NCBI GenBank assembly: GCA_036961445.1 | Contig: JBALVO010000038.1 | Span: 1-31,582 of the forward strand | DNA from: JBALVO01 sp036961445 | GTDB lineage: Bacteria; Pseudomonadota; Gammaproteobacteria; Pseudomonadales; Halieaceae | Length of the DNA stretch: 31,582 bases | Direction: 5' to 3' | Part shown: piece by piece, positions 31,278-31,582 of the stretch | How positions within the stretch are numbered: position 1 is the stretch's first letter | Layout: every line of letters begins with the position of its first letter | The notes under the pieces: model-generated | Databases searched by the model: none | The model's input: the letters and a program-made list of their open reading frames with translations, nothing else | What the model was told of the DNA's origin: nothing | Program-made: the position numbers and the translations under genes

Positions 31278-31582
31278 CTACTCCGGCTTGGTAAAGACCA
31301 GGATAAAGCGATCGGTCTTACCACGTACTGCAGGATCAAACACCATGATGCTGTAATCGTCCTCGGGATTGCGCAAGGCATCCGAGCCACCGACCAGGGT
31401 GAAGCCGTAACTGGCGATATCGGTCTTGGCAAACTCTACATCTATCCGGTGCAAATCCTGGGCGTCGCGTTTACCGCTGCCAGGCTCGGCTGCATGATCG
31501 ATAATGAGAAAACGACCGCCCGGCTTCAACGCTGTATAGATTTGACCGAGAAAATCAGCGGGATTTATCGCCCTCCATCCGC
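31278..31582 (-). CDS. Class I SAM-dependent methyltransferase, 3' fragment
   Basis: Only the C-terminal 100 or so residues are present; the gene runs off the right end and no true start is visible. The readable part has a Rossmann post-motif, LKPGGRFLIIDH, then HRIDVEFAKTDI, AGF-like SYGFTLVGGSDAL and VFDPAVRGKTDRF near the end, which fits the predicted methyltransferases similar to COG4798. It is convergent with the acyl-CoA ligase. A TTG at 31529 (residue reads as L in the continuous frame) is not the start. The family is moderately certain and the substrate unknown. Confidence 0.7.
   Translation of the reverse strand, partial: GWRAINPADFLGQIYTALKPGGRFLIIDHAAEPGSGKRDAQDLHRIDVEFAKTDIASYGFTLVGGSDALRNPEDDYSIMVFDPAVRGKTDRFILVFTKPE

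Noticed and set aside
1..31582. tRNA or rRNA genes, CRISPR arrays, insertion sequences, attachment sites or prophage
   Set aside because: No cloverleaf-like, repeat-spacer, transposase or integrase sequence was noticed; nothing can be supported.

Overview
The window looks like part of an accessory catabolic island of a marine-type gammaproteobacterium (Halieaceae/Spongiibacteraceae-like). That placement is an inference from gene content: a large TonB-dependent receptor with no SusD partner, paired WS/DGAT wax-ester synthases, several acyl-CoA dehydrogenases, a bacterial P450 and RPE65-type carotenoid oxygenases. I saw no rRNA, tRNA, CRISPR array or insertion sequence. About 28 protein genes fill the window, and no gap between genes reaches 300 bases.

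Layout. (1) 6-3532, minus: a carotenoid oxygenase followed by the E1 alpha and E1 beta subunits of an acetoin/2-oxoacid dehydrogenase; the operon probably continues off the left end. (2) 3690-5180: a SnoaL-like protein convergent with a zinc-free NADP-dependent MDR reductase. (3) 5386-10323, plus: an ABM-domain protein, a molybdopterin oxidoreductase, an aldehyde dehydrogenase and a TetR regulator, the only regulator in the window. (4) 10364-13221: an acyl-CoA dehydrogenase (minus) divergent from a nitroreductase and two single-hotdog MaoC-like proteins. (5) 13225-19293: a second carotenoid oxygenase (minus) divergent from a TonB receptor; then, after a terminator, a cysteine-rich protein whose C-terminus resembles plant DWARF27, a small coiled-coil CxxC protein and an SDR. 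(6) 19365-22337, minus: P450, GST and zinc alcohol dehydrogenase. (7) 22585-31207, plus: SDR, ThuA-like protein, acyl-CoA dehydrogenase, SCP-x type thiolase, two WS/DGATs and an acyl-CoA ligase. (8) The right end holds the 3' part of a minus-strand methyltransferase.

The most notable signal is a repeated inverted repeat, AWCAGTC-N4-CTGWT (arms ATCAG/CTGAT, spacer 6). It lies in five divergent intergenic regions (3615, 5289, 11598, 14711, 22424), and a slightly degenerate copy (9578) lies just upstream of the TetR gene. This ties the segments from 3.5 to 22.6 kb into one probable local regulon.

How the genes may work together (inference): the receptor imports a hydrophobic, probably isoprenoid or apocarotenoid-like compound. 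Carotenoid oxygenases, the P450 and other redox enzymes cleave or oxidise it. Aldehyde and alcohol dehydrogenases give acids, the ligase makes CoA esters, and acyl-CoA dehydrogenases, MaoC pair, SDRs and thiolase shorten the chain. WS/DGATs could store products as neutral lipid. The combination of two carotenoid oxygenases, a D27-like protein and a P450 recalls the enzyme classes of plant strigolactone synthesis. The substrate is not shown by the sequence.
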